Assembly (NCBI GenBank): GCA_020137815.1
Contig: CM035356.1
Location: 8,241,211 to 8,295,148 of the forward strand
Direction: 5' to 3'
From: Hormiphora californensis
Taxonomy: Eukaryota > Ctenophora > Tentaculata > Cydippida > Pleurobrachiidae
Length of the DNA stretch: 53,938 nt
Position 1 is the stretch's first letter. The number at the start of each line of letters is the position of its first letter. Below are positions 31,666 to 40,931 of this stretch, piece after piece. The translations under genes were made by a program, and so were the position numbers. The notes beneath the pieces were generated by a model. That model was not told the origin of the DNA. It saw only the letters and a program-made list of their open reading frames with translations, and did no database searches.

Positions 31666-34283
31666 TCTATCTCTCTTATCTATATCATCTCCTATACTCT
31701 AACTATAACTATCATCTATATCGCAATCATCTCTTATCTCTCTCTCTAGTCCTCTCTCTTTCGCTCTCTCTCCTCATATATCTAATCTCTCATCTATATC
31801 CTATCTTCTCTCTCTTTCTCTTTCTATATTTCTCTCTCTCTTCATCTATCAGATCTTCACCGCTCTCTTCTCTCTCTCTCTACTGTCCCTCTCGCACTCT
31901 CTCATACTCTCTATCCATCTATCTCTATCTTTCAATCTCTCACTTGCTTTCTAGCTCTCTTCGGTTCTTTCTTTCTCTCTCTCAAGTCTCTGACTTTCTA
32001 TTTCTCTCTCGCTCGGCGCTCCCTCTCTCTCTATCTATCTCTCTTCCTCTAGCTCTCTCACTCTTTCTCTCTCACTATCTATCGATCTCACTCTTTCAAT
32101 CTCTCACTCCCTCTCTCCAGTTTTTCTCTTTTTCTCTCTCTAGTCTCTCCCCAGTCTCTCCAGTATCTTACTTTCTATTCCTCTCTCGCCCGCTCTCTCT
32201 TGCTATCTCGCTTTCTCTCTCGCTATCTCTCTCTTTCAATCTATCACTCTTATTCCGATCCTCTCTTTAGTCTTGATCTAGTCTCTCTTAACGCTTCTTT
32301 CTTTTCCGCCCTCTCTCTTCTCCCACTGTCTTGCACCTTTTCCCTCTGAATATGCCTCCTTTTATTTATCCTTCTATTTATCGGACTTTCTCTCTCTCTC
32401 TCTCTCTGACTCTCAATCTACCCCTGTCTACAGTATATCTCTGGAAGCCTGTTTCCTAATATGTGCATTATTACCTCTCGTGGCTAGTGGTTTGAAATTT
32501 CCCTCCATTCACAATTCACCAGTTATAATTCTAATCTGTTCGCATTCCTTCTTCTAACTTTGTAATATTATACCTATGCTATGACCTCAACTCTTTCTCT
32601 CTAGCTTTCTTTCTAACATAAAAAGATCTCTCACTGGTTCCAACATCAATCTTTAATATTTCCACATTGTTCGCTCAATCACTGATTTTCAAAATTCAAA
32701 TATGAACCACTGCAGCTTATCTAGGTCTCTGGGTCTTACTCTTATCTCTCTACTCACCTCTCGGTATTCTCACTTGTTTCCTCTCTTTCTGCCGCTTTCT
32801 CCTTGTTATATCACCCTCTCTCTGTCATACTCTGCATCTCTAACTCTCTCCGTTTTTACTTCTCTGTACCCTCTATCTCAAAATCGCATTGTAGAGGCAT
32901 ATGCTCCTTGACTCACTTAGAAAGCAAGATCAAAAGCCCAGGAACTCAACAAACTATTCTGCACGTGTTTCAACACGCAAACTTCCCTGCCAAAAAACAA
33001 CTAAAAGCGATTTAACTTATAATTTATATATCAGATATCTATGCATTTAACTGTCGCGAGTTCGATATTAATTAATTGATTTAATTAATGCAAGGGCTCC
33101 ATGTTTGTAAAACTTGGGCGCTGTACTCCTAATAATACACTCCCAACGTCGTACCACTAGATAATAGCTCAGAAAATGCACTAACCAGGCGTAACAAAGT
33201 CAAACACGCGAATATGACATGGCAGAAAGAAATGGAATAAGTAATACATCACAATGATGGGCTACTAAAACACTCACAGTGTCGTTCCTCTTACGGTTGT
33301 CGTCCTCAGTAAATCCACTTCCTCATCCGGGTAGTCTCTGGCCTCCACTCAACATAGGGTCGCAGCAGCACCGCAAGATAACAGTTAGTATCAGGGTGCA
33401 TGGTCAGGCGAGATGTCCAGGGATAGATTATCCGGGCAGAAGTATTCGGGCCATAGGTCCTGAGAGAGTTCCGTTAGAACAAGCATCGGGATCAGGATCG
33501 TTAGAGAGAGGAGTCTGGAAACTGTCTTTACTGAACTCCTCTCTCCAAACTCGTCAGTGATGGAAACTGCCTCTCAATGGAAAATAAGGTCCCTTAATAT
33601 AATCATTCCGACAGAATTAGAAGGACCTCTAGGCCAGATTGAGCACCTCCGACCACAAAACAACGATAGGATACTCTGCCGAGATAGGACGAGAGCAGAG
33701 ATCAGCCAAATAGGACGATCGCTGTACTATAGCAACCAGCATTGTATCGGGTTAACATTCATTCCAAACATGAGGCTGTTAGTATCAGGTTATATCATGA
33801 TTCATCCCCACAACACTGCAGTGCTGGACAAGCACTGCGGTATAAATATATGCACACGGTTCCCCGTGTACACGTATAAGAAATGGGAGAGTTCGTGAGG
33901 GTGCCAGCAACCCTGGACTTTCTGGGAATTGGTGGTGGGGTTGAGTATCTCAACTAGTGTTTGATGGGTAACAAAGTGGATTGGATGCCGAGATGGAATC
34001 CATATCTAGCGGGCTGTTGAGGGTACTCAACATTTCAGAGGGTCATGAAGACTCGGTGGGGGCCGTAGTAAGCTCACGCTGCTCAAGAACTCAACGAAGG
34101 TGGATGGTCTTTAAATGTGATTGGGATCCATATCCTAGCGGTTGGTTGAGAATGCTCAACGATATGTGCTATAATTATGTGCCGTAGTTACAGTGCCAAT
34201 TCCATTTGGAAATACATGTTCTTTATCGCTTTGTTAGAACATGCTAGCGTCACCTGATTCTCTGTTTTATTATCTCTCTCTCC

Positions 34284-34330
<47 letters not shown>

Positions 34331-35360
34331 GGTATTCCATGCTATTATGCAAACCTCCTCTCTCCTAACAAATGAGCCACACACAGAGGACACATTCTAG
34401 AAGGCTCGAGTGATACAAGAGTGTGTTATGTGTAGAGGGGGGGGGGCTCGAGTGATACAAGAGTGTGTTATGTGTAGAGGGGGGGGGGGGCTGAGTGATA
34501 GTGATACAAGAGTGTGTTATGTGTAGATTTTGTTAAGGGGGGTGTAGAAGGCTCGAGTGATAGTGATACAAGAGTGTGTTATGTGTAGAGGGGGGGGGGG
34601 GCTGAGTGATAGTGATACAAAGAGTGTGGAGGAGATTTGTTAAGGGGGGTGTAGAGCTGAGTGGTAGTGATACAAGAGTGTGTAGGTAGAGGGGGGGGGG
34701 CTGAGTGATAGTGATACAAGAGTGTGTTATGTGTAGATTGTGTTAAGGGGGGGGGGGGGTCGAGTGATAGTGATTACAGAGTGTGTTATGTGTAGTGGGG
34801 GGGGTGGTGGAAGGCTCGGAGTGATAGTGATACAAGAGTGTGTGTATGTGTAGAGGGGGGGGGGGCTCGAGTGATAGTGATACAAGAGTGTGTTATGTGT
34901 AGAGGGGGGGGGGGCTCGAGTGATAGTGATACAAGAGTGTGTTATGTGTAGAGGGGGGGGGGGCTCGAGTGATAGTGATACAAGAGTGTGTTATGTGTAG
35001 AGGGGGGGAGGTGGTGTGAAAACAGGAAATGAAATGTGGGTATACATGGTATACATCTCTCACTATATTCTAGAATCATCTCTCTTTTTATCTCTAGCTC
35101 GTTATCTCTCTATAGAGTCTAATCCTCCTAGAAACATCATATCTCCATATTATTTCGTTACAGTTTCTCCTTGGTAACACACATGTCCCTCACAGCTCCC
35201 CTGAAACATATCTCCCTCCCGCAGGTTACAATTGGATCTGACCGAAGCTGGTAAGATGTAAAGGGATAAGGTCCTTGCCACTGAAGATTTAACGGGAGAC
35301 AAAATGAAGGCCACTTATAACGAACTCCTAGATGAAGCAACAGCTGCTGCATCCCTTTAA
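10741..35360 (+). CDS. MDH1: Cytosolic malate dehydrogenase (7 coding exons)
   Basis: It interconverts malate and oxaloacetate with NAD(H) in the cytosol (malate-aspartate shuttle). Coding exons: 10741-10746, 10981-11176, 11390-11473, 11974-12188, 14181-14357, 14763-14951, 35225-35360. All junctions are GT-AG and phases fit. The product is ~335 residues, as in animals (human 334). Visible features: TGGAGQI nucleotide loop (G12, G15), NAD-ribose Asp43 (LLDIEP), substrate arginines R93 and R99 (PRLKGMERKD), RLDQNRAK with D160 and R163, and catalytic H188 in IIWGNHS. There is no mitochondrial presequence. All active-site residues are kept. The last exon, in noisy sequence, reads TAA right after a conserved Trp298, although its end ([22 protein letters not shown]-type) is still clear in another frame. 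I infer consensus errors, not a dead gene. Intron 4 is a minisatellite and intron 6 carries a ~18.5-kb LTR element. Confidence 0.9.
10981..11176 (+). CDS. MDH1: MDH1 exon 2 (NAD-binding loop)
   Basis: The acceptor TATCCCTTAG ends at 10980 and the donor GTATGG starts at 11177. The exon codes residues 3-67 plus one base of Gly68, from KPAIKV through TGGAGQI and LLDIE to LALSLVQ. The following intron has a GGGGGTATnAGGG-type short tandem repeat (11178-11285). Confidence 0.9.
11390..11473 (+). CDS. MDH1: MDH1 exon 3
   Basis: The acceptor CACTCAG ends at 11389 and the donor GTGAGT starts at 11474. The exon codes [26 protein letters not shown] and the first base of Gly96, including substrate-binding Arg93. 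Confidence 0.9.
11474..11973 (+). other. MDH1 intron 3, no gene
   Basis: A 500-bp intron with nothing coding. It contains GTTATGTTCTAACCCTCC followed by TTTACATTTG (about 11570-11597), which recurs almost exactly in intron 5 (14418-14449), so a short repeat has spread between introns of this gene. The 3' end is AT-rich and then CTACACTGCAG. Confidence 0.7.
11974..12188 (+). CDS. MDH1: MDH1 exon 4 (active-site Asp/Arg; end lies in repeat)
   Basis: It runs from GT of Gly96 through [23 protein letters not shown] and [16 protein letters not shown]. The last 24 nt (GACCAAAATAGGGCCAAGGC, then TAAG) are the first copy of a 37-bp tandem repeat, and the donor GTTAGT at 12189 is also inside the unit. 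Read-through past the donor meets a TAG after VSKVGPK. Confidence 0.9.
12165..14006 (+). repeat. 37-bp minisatellite of the exon 4/intron 4 junction (~50 copies)
   Basis: The unit is the 24-nt end of exon 4 plus the 13-nt start of intron 4 (GTTAGTAAAGTAG). It repeats head to tail for about 1.84 kb with very few changes, mostly AGTAGGACC versus AGTGGGACC. One unit near 13435-13455 carries an extra CCAAGGC. Each unit recreates AAG|GTTAGT, so about 50 identical splice donors lie in series. The period is not a multiple of three and every unit contains a TAG in the exonic frame. Confidence 0.95.
14181..14357 (+). CDS. MDH1: MDH1 exon 5 (catalytic His)
   Basis: The acceptor ATCCCTTTAG ends at 14180 and the donor GTTAGT starts at 14358. 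It codes 59 complete codons, LASKLGV to SEFIE, with [13 protein letters not shown] holding catalytic H188. Confidence 0.9.
14358..14762 (+). repeat. MDH1 intron 5 with duplicated 3' splice site
   Basis: A C-rich intron. A ~93-bp segment containing CAATTTATCTTGTCCCCATC, the acceptor CCCTCCCCAG and the first 32 nt of exon 6 (ACGATCCAACAGAGAGGTGC) is present twice in tandem. The proximal acceptor ends at 14669, the distal at 14762. The two exon starts are 93 nt apart, in frame and without a stop between them. Confidence 0.85.
14763..14951 (+). CDS. MDH1: MDH1 exon 6
   Basis: It codes [15 protein letters not shown] through [15 protein letters not shown] to VIYSFP, 63 codons. The donor GTAATT starts at 14952. 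The conserved protein length supports the distal acceptor at 14762. Use of the proximal acceptor would add 31 proline-rich residues. Confidence 0.9.
14952..15390 (+). other. Start of MDH1 intron 6, no gene
   Basis: AT- and A-rich sequence with a three-fold 13-bp repeat CAGGATTTAAA at 14998-15033. I see no coding region. The bases CGTA at 15391-15394 border the LTR that follows. Confidence 0.6.
15395..16149 (-). repeat. LTR 1 of element A (3' LTR)
   Basis: A 755-bp repeat, TG...CA on either strand. On the minus strand it begins TGTACACGGGGAACCGTGTG, a TG plus hairpin (ACACGG/CCGTGT). A TATAAATA/TATTTATA box lies near that end (about 16118-16127). The outer side at 16150-16159 reads GGTGCGGGAG on the minus strand. 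It shares its central part with LTR 3 but not with LTR 2. Confidence 0.75.
16150..16980 (-). other. Element A 3' internal region with block shared with element B
   Basis: No gene seen. On the minus strand, about 16690-16600 reads GCTAGATGAGATCATGAGAT, GGATCTAGTGAGTGGGTT and GGATGGAGTAAACCCGAACT, then CGGGAGGAAAGA. This matches two places in element B (50633-50720 and 50970-51060) at clearly homologous level. It is the best non-repeat evidence that the two elements are related. Confidence 0.7.
16985..17260. repeat. 26-bp minisatellite (GAACAAT..TTCTCC)
   Basis: GAACAATCCTTCTTCTCCAA-type units recur every 26 bp (for example starts at 17051, 17077, 17103, 17129, 17155), with variants TCTGGAACA and TCTCGAACA. 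About ten units. The long reading frame on the plus strand is a repeat artefact. Confidence 0.8.
17340..17535. repeat. 28-bp minisatellite (CTCTTCACTGGGAACTAT)
   Basis: Six to seven head-to-tail units of CCTCCTCTCTTCACTGGGAA followed by CTATTTCA, 28 bp apart (for example 17403 and 17431). They lie on the same element arm as the 26-bp array and share the GGAAC core. Confidence 0.8.
17540..18060. other. Unique part of element A, no gene
   Basis: Mixed sequence with no convincing frame. It contains CATACCTAGGTCGCCTAGGTG, a small AGGTCGCCTAGGT palindrome-like stretch near 17955. Confidence 0.5.
18075..18372. repeat. 28-bp minisatellite (CTCTCTGGAACAGGTCTCATC)
   Basis: About ten units of CTCTCTGGAACAGGTCTCAT followed by CACCTCGC. 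The distal units have variants TGCAACAGGTGTCCTC. The period is 28 bp throughout. Confidence 0.85.
18373..19460. other. Element A internal, degenerate minisatellite debris
   Basis: No gene. TCTGGATCAGGTC / TCTCTGGATGAGGTCAC remnants at 18955-19040 look like decayed versions of the neighbouring GGAACAGGTC arrays. The rest is unremarkable. Confidence 0.5.
19500..20130 (-). repeat. 30-bp minisatellite, acidic decapeptide in element sense
   Basis: About 21 units of GGTCTTCAACATCTTCTGTC followed by CTCTCCTCGG, mostly 29-30 bp. On the minus strand (element sense) one frame reads [10 protein letters not shown] repeatedly and another reads [10 protein letters not shown]. Units lose frame in the proximal part, so long translation is unlikely in this copy. 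Confidence 0.85.
20125..20400 (-). repeat. 31-bp minisatellite related to element B's array
   Basis: About nine units of ATCTGGAACATCCTCTGGTC followed by CTCTCCTCAGA. On the minus strand each reads GATGTTCCAGATTCTGAGGA then GAGGAC, which matches GATGATCCAGATCCTGAGAA then GAGAC of the 48.26-48.64 kb array in element B almost base for base. Confidence 0.85.
20727..21915 (-). CDS. Element A cargo: basic coiled-coil protein (copy 1, frameshifted)
   Basis: Not recognised. Two overlapping frames, 21915-21130 and 21179-20727, appear to be one gene interrupted by a single-base shift in an A6 run near 21165-21175. The start MNMDMEEC follows TTTCTTAG, a possible acceptor. The order is: ~60 residues of ordinary sequence ([16 protein letters not shown]), a long RE/ER-rich charged helix, an acidic linker, a basic segment ([38 protein letters not shown]), VYVPR, then a strong coiled coil ([20 protein letters not shown]) and an acidic tail. 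The layout recalls a bZIP-like DNA-binding dimer, but the usual N-x7-R signature is not clear. It lies in the sense strand of element A. A diverged copy at 29.5-30.96 kb keeps the basic region, VYVPR and the coiled coil. Confidence 0.5.
21930..22460. repeat. Tandem duplication (~175 bp) upstream of the coiled-coil frame
   Basis: Two units at about 22072-22235 and 22248-22410 share GCTATGGGTTACCG, CCATAGTA, TAGTAAAGTA, GAGGTAAAAAG, AACACGTATCCCCCTCTGT and GATATCTTGATTTAGGAT. A single, noisier version is seen at about 31095-31270. It holds no gene and may be the promoter/leader side of the coiled-coil gene. Confidence 0.65.
22560..24360. repeat. TC-rich (GA in element sense) low-complexity region
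   Basis: Long pyrimidine-biased sequence dominated by TCTCTCTC, TCTATCTC and similar, interrupted by ordinary sequence at 22680-22920 and 23880-24180. Plus-strand frames (serine/leucine only) are artefacts. A noisy homologue is at 31.4-32.9 kb. Confidence 0.7.
24361..24613. other. Element A 5' internal region, no gene
   Basis: About 250 bases ending in TATATATCAGATATCTAT, matched at 32880-33043 in the second copy. In that copy the sequence goes almost directly to the primer-site region. Here two tandem arrays intervene. Confidence 0.55.
24614..26568. repeat. Four tandem ~490-bp units with embedded TAATTACATGTAATTA palindromes
   Basis: Units start with TCGACCAAAACGCGGAG near 24621, 25096, 25588 and 26081 (periods 475, 492, 493). 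Each contains a run of a ~21-bp subunit built on the palindrome TAATTACATGTAATTA, present 3, 3, 4 and 3 times. Next come CGAGAGCTTTCGAA, CGCGGGACCTCGAGACCTTT and a TATGGTTATGGTTTTATGG tail of variable length. A 63-residue frame ([18 protein letters not shown]...) stays open on the minus strand of every unit. Selection cannot be separated from repeat identity here. Confidence 0.85.
26565..26961. repeat. Three tandem ~132-bp G-rich units
   Basis: Units start with T8-9 CATCTGGTATTAAGGGCCTG (CATCTGG at about 26574, 26705, 26838). They contain TAGGGGGGATG twice and GGGTCGGGGGGCCTTGCCAG. G runs of 3-6 on the plus strand could form quadruplexes. The array separates the 490-bp array from the primer-site region of LTR 2. 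Confidence 0.85.
27013..27740 (-). repeat. LTR 2 (diverged internal LTR of element A complex)
   Basis: Both ends match LTR 1 and LTR 3, including the TGTACACGGGGAACCGTGTG start and the TGGAGCC site just outside its 3' end (minus strand, 27009-27003). The middle (about 27290-27560) is different and contains a short TACTCGGCGGGT/CTCGGCGGGCC repeat. It therefore belongs to a related but separate element copy. Confidence 0.7.
27741..28077. other. GC-rich inverted-repeat segment before the gap
   Basis: No gene. 27741-27920 has GGGGGCTCTGCCCCCTACAC, CCGGGGCTGCGCCCCTGG and similar small G/C palindromes, quite unlike the rest of the window, followed by ordinary sequence up to the N run. It could be another repeat or the edge of a misjoin. 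Confidence 0.5.
28078..28177. other. Assembly gap, 100 N
   Basis: Exactly 100 N, the conventional size for a gap of unknown length. Sequence after it has frequent single-base insertions and deletions. Confidence 1.
28178..29100 (-). repeat. Second copy of the 30/31-bp arrays (indel-rich)
   Basis: The same TCTTCAACATCTTCTGTCCT and AATCTGGAACATCCTC units as 19.5-20.4 kb, in the same order, but with many one-base gains and losses, so periods vary from 26 to 32. Much of the variation looks like sequencing error. Confidence 0.75.
29440..30960 (-). pseudogene. Element A cargo coiled-coil protein (copy 2, broken as assembled)
   Basis: A diverged copy of the 20.7-21.9 kb gene. Minus-strand frames carry, in order: the N-terminal CPGSRNYSF region near 30850, [48 protein letters not shown], a long uninterrupted coiled coil ([40 protein letters not shown]) and an acidic tail with SPESEQ. 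The coiled coil is longer and in one frame here, which supports joining the two frames in copy 1. Amino-acid differences are real substitutions as well as indels, so this is a paralogous copy, not simply the other haplotype. Several frameshifts remain. Confidence 0.5.
31340..33100. repeat. Second copy of the TC-rich and 5' internal region
   Basis: Homologous to 22.5-24.6 kb and in the same order. It lacks the 490-bp and 132-bp arrays: TATCAGATATCTAT is followed by 13 bases and then GCGAGTTCGATAT next to the primer site. The long plus-strand SLSLSL frame is low-complexity. Confidence 0.7.
33106..33872 (-). repeat. LTR 3 of element A (5' LTR)
   Basis: It matches LTR 1 along its whole length, with differences that are mostly one-base indels. 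The minus strand begins TGTACACGGGGAACCGTGTG and ends TTACA. The candidate primer site TGGAGCCCTT is at 33101-33092. CGTA follows at 33873, matching the four bases before LTR 1. Confidence 0.75.
33877..35224 (+). repeat. Distal MDH1 intron 6: TC tract and ~49-bp G-run minisatellite
   Basis: A TC tract at 34270-34328 is followed by about twelve units of GAGTGATAGTGATACAAGAG then TGTGTTATGTGTAGAG and a run of 8-14 G (34395-35010). Spacing is irregular and G-run lengths unreliable. No gene is visible. The intron ends in TCTCCCTCCCGCAG at 35224. Confidence 0.75.
35225..35360 (+). CDS. MDH1: MDH1 exon 7 (last exon, frame broken as assembled)
   Basis: It begins GTT ACA ATT GGA, continuing SFP of exon 6 in phase, and reads VTIGSDRSW before a TAA. 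From about 35272 another frame gives [20 protein letters not shown] and ends at TAA 35358-35360, matching the conserved C-terminal helix. Two or more small indels at 35250-35270 would account for the break. The surrounding sequence has the same error pattern. Confidence 0.75.
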
Positions 35361-36087
35361 ACTTCACCGCCCCTTATATTAGTGGACACCTCCAATCCCT
35401 TTTTTTTCTTAACTCCAGAATGTTTTTTTGCGTGTTGAAAGACAATTTTGTATATCAAGTCAAGTTATTATATATCGTCGTTTTAAGATGTTCCATGTTT
35501 TAGGCTAAATTATTAGTTTTTGAACTTAACATGACTCGTTTTCAATTTGAATCGTCTCACCATGGTGAACATGGCGGCTGGAGCGACTTCCAAATCTCTG
35601 ATCCCCGTAGAAAGTCGTTCAAACTTTGCGCGCCTCCCACGTGACAATCAGATAACGCGCGCTGGAACCAGATCTTCATTCTTTGCGCGATACGATGTGA
35701 GGGTGAGACGTCGCGCGCTACAACTGTAATCAGGATGTGCGTGGGCGCCTAGCAGTGGGGCATCCCCCGGGGGAAGACTGGGCTTGTGACGTGGTGAATC
35801 GTGACATTGGAGGGTGGACTATCATGGGACAGAGGAAGTATCACTTCTATGCAAAACTGGGTGAGCGTGGGGAAAGGATAAATAAAGAGATCAATGGAGA
35901 GGGTAAATGCTAAAAACTCGGGGTTTCTGGTAATTTGAATAAATTGAAAGTAAAAAGAGGTAAAATATATTTTTCACACACACACATAATGATATCGGTT
36001 CAAACTTTTCTCTGAATTTCAGTCTCTGATCTGAATTTCTCGGTTCAACTCCGTGATTTGTCACTTTGTCACTGATCCTTTCTTATA
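35361..36087. other. Convergent MDH1/PGRMC 3' intergenic region
   Basis: No gene I can support. It has a 61-codon open frame at 35547-35729 with a CG-rich end (GCGCGC patches), a small CACACACA tract at 35977, and AATAAA on the plus strand near 35880 that could serve MDH1. The PGRMC stop is at 36088. Confidence 0.5.
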
Positions 36088-38709
<2,622 letters not shown>

Positions 38710-39400
38710 CTTTGTTCTGCTATTGGAGAATGCAGATCATTGTAATACAGTTAGTTAGCTGATAAATCCTGAACTGATTATATTGGTAGTGATACTGTCA
38801 TTTACTTTTAAAAACTGGGAAAAAGTAATTTATAGACGGTATGCAATATTGGACTTGGTTCGGTTTTGAAAACTGAGTGAACTAGATCAAGCAATAATGC
38901 AGCAGCAGTCGCCTAGTAAAATCAGCATTTCTAGAGAAATCTTGAAACAGTTGGTGTCACTACTAGTGACTATTAGTGACTCACTAGAGATGGTCAATGC
39001 TCTGCCTCGAGAGCTAAAGTAAATCTTCATATATTCATAAGATGATCTCCAGGATACAACCTGATGAAAAGTAGAAGAAAAAGAAGATACTCGCCACACG
39101 AGAAAAGAACAATCAGTGACAGGAGATACCCCGAGTGAGATACCTAGAGCATAGTACACCCCAGTATCTCATCATGCGTAATATCGAGATGTCTCCTGCT
39201 ACTGATTACGGAGTCTCTGTTATTTCGCCAGGAGTCTCCTGGAGGCCTTCGAACTTTAGTACGGATCGCTTTTCCGTGGCAATTATTGTGTTGGCTGAAA
39301 AATGCAACTGCGGTCTGCAATAACAAAACTTAAGGATGTAAGTACTTCCTAAATAACAAGTGACTGACAGACAGGGACGAAGAAAGGCTGCCCAGGACGG
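38710..39400. other. Upstream of PGRMC, no gene
   Basis: It presumably holds the PGRMC promoter. I see no clear TATA box. 39090-39250 contains GGAGATACCCCGAGTGAGATA and inverted-looking CAGTATCTCATC / GAGATGTCTCCTG / CCAGGAGTCTCCTGG patches, with CCAGGAGTCTCCTGG a near-perfect palindrome. Confidence 0.5.
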
Positions 39401-39410
39401 ACGCCATTAT

Positions 39411-39910
39411 ATACGATCTGGGTGTTTCGTGGCCTGTTTACAGGTGTGCGCTGCCAAAAAAGTTGATTCACTAAAATGGCTCTAACCGCCAAACCACACA
39501 ACCGTTTTGACTAATTCAAAGTTTATCTGGTAGGAAATGTTAAGGCCTAACCCGAACCCCAACCCTAACCCTAACCCTACTTTAGCCCTAACCCTAAAAA
39601 ACGTTTGTCAGCACTCACGAAACACCCAGATTTTAACGCTGGCCCCCCTTTTCGGGGCACCGTTACGATCTGGGTGTTTGGAGGCCTGTTTACAGGTGCG
39701 CGCTGCCAAAAAAGTTGATTCACTAAAATGGCTCTAACCGCCAAACCACTCAACCGTTTTGACTGATTCAAAGTTTATCTGGTAGGGAAGATCAAGGCCT
39801 AACCCCAACCCAAACCCCAACCCTAAACCTAACCCTACTTTAGCCCTAACCCTAAAAAACCGTTTGTCAGCACTCCCAAACCACCCAGATTTTAACGCTG
39901 GCCCCCTTTT
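39411..39910. repeat. Two ~252-bp tandem units with interstitial telomeric repeats
   Basis: Each unit starts TACGATCTGGGTGTTT, passes through GCTGCCAAAAAAGTTGATTC and GTTTATCTGGTAGG, then a CCCTAA-rich block (39541-39597 and 39796-39860), then AAACGTTTGTCAGCACTC and CCCAGATTTTAACGCTGGCC. The CCCTAA/TTAGGG motif is the telomere repeat of most animals. Here it is short, degenerate and duplicated with its flanks, so it is interstitial. Confidence 0.85.
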
Positions 39911-40035
39911 CGGCGATTTCAAAAGTTTAAAAGCAAAGCAAAGTTGGCGCGGCGCTACAACTAAAGTCCGTTTCAAGCGACTTGACCCGCAATTCTTGGA
40001 ATTCGGCGCATTGCGCGTGTATTTACAAAGGGGAA

Positions 40036-40196
40036 ATCCTGAATTTCCAGGAATCTCAGGTCAAGTCGTTTGAAACGCACTTTAAACGTAACGCGCAAAA
40101 TCAAAAATTACGCCGCGCACCTTTTTTAAAAAAATCCCAGACCAGCTTAAAGTGCGTTTCAAACGACTTGACCTGAGATTCCTGGAAATTCAGGAT
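40036..40196. mobile_element. 161-bp MITE with perfect 50-bp inverted repeats
   Basis: The left arm is 40036-40085 (ATCCTGAATTTCCAGGAATC...) and the right arm 40147-40196 its exact complement, with a 61-bp CG-containing loop. A diverged half arm (AAGTCCGTTTCAAGCGACTTGA) lies just left at 39965-39985, so an older copy may be adjacent. The next 130 bp (40205-40330) have CCTGTTAACAGCGCG-type inverted repeats. Confidence 0.85.
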
Positions 40197-40873
40197 GAGG
40201 CCCTAGTAAATACGCGAGTCCTGTTAGTTGTCAAAACAGGCCCTGTTAGTCCTGTTAACAGCGCGTACAGTCCCTGTTATGGCAATTAACAGCGCGAACA
40301 GGCTGTTAACTGCCGCTGTTTTGGCAACTCCACATGTGCGCGCGCAAAATTCTCAGCGCCCAAAGATCTGAAGAACATCTCCGTGGTGTCATCGCGCGTT
40401 ACGTAAACCAAATCTGGCGGTGGATCTTTATTTGCCATTTGTGCCTGCAGCAGACGCCGCCAATAATTACCAAGACCAGTTTTGAAAGAGGTGTGGAAAT
40501 TTTTGGTTCTATTAGAAACGAGTATAGGTACATTTGGCAAAGCGGCAGCGGATCCCGAAAAAAATTTTCAGTTTTAAGGCCAAAATGTCGTTGTTTTAGT
40601 AAAATCATGAAAAGTTCAACTACACGAAACGAAGGGTTCCCAGGTGTACTTAGTAGTTTGATCAAAGATTCCGCTAAACGAAACGAATGGTTCCCAGGTG
40701 TACTTAGTAGTTTGATCAAAGGTTCAACTACACGAAACGAACGGTTCCCAGGTGTACTTAGTAGTTTGATCAAAGGTTCTGCTAAACGAAACGAACGGTT
40801 CCCAGGTGTACTTAGTAGTTTGATCAAAGGTTCCAATAAACGAAACGAATGGTTCCCAGGTGTACTTAGTAGT

Positions 40874-40931
40874 TTGATCAAAGGTTCAACTAAACGAAAC
40901 GATCGTTTCGTTTAGTTGAACCTTTGATCAA
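40874..40931. repeat. Perfect 58-bp palindrome in minisatellite (first)
   Basis: Symmetric about the centre GATC at 40901-40904. The arm is GTTTCGTTTAGTTGAACCTT followed by TGATCAA. It marks an inversion point in the 54-bp array. Confidence 0.9.

Larger units (their letters stand above)
15395..33872 (-). mobile_element. Element A: large LTR retroelement complex without pol
   Basis: It lies antisense inside MDH1 intron 6. It is bounded by near-identical LTRs (15395-16149 and 33106-33872) and by CGTA on both outer sides (15391-15394, 33873-33876), a possible 4-bp target duplication. Read on the minus strand, the 5' LTR ends TTACA and is followed within a few bases by TGGAGCC (primer site). The 3' LTR is preceded by GGTGCGGGAG (polypurine tract). 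The inside holds 26-31-bp minisatellites, GA-rich tracts, two diverged copies of a coiled-coil reading frame, a third LTR (27013-27740), two tandem arrays and the N gap. No gag, protease, reverse transcriptase or integrase is recognisable. Internal duplication (19.46-24.6 and 28.18-33.04 kb) suggests tandem or recombined copies. The 18.5-kb span may be altered by assembly. Confidence 0.65.

Noticed and set aside
31401-32270. 289-residue serine/leucine-rich frame
   Set aside because: Translation of TC-rich low-complexity DNA; the homologous region at 22.5-24 kb does not keep the frame.
35225-35275. MDH1 as a pseudogene because of the TAA in exon 7
   Set aside because: All other exons and active-site residues are intact and the stop lies in a stretch of clear consensus errors.
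39541-39860. A true chromosome end
   Set aside because: The telomeric motifs are short, degenerate and flanked by more than 10 kb of sequence on both sides.
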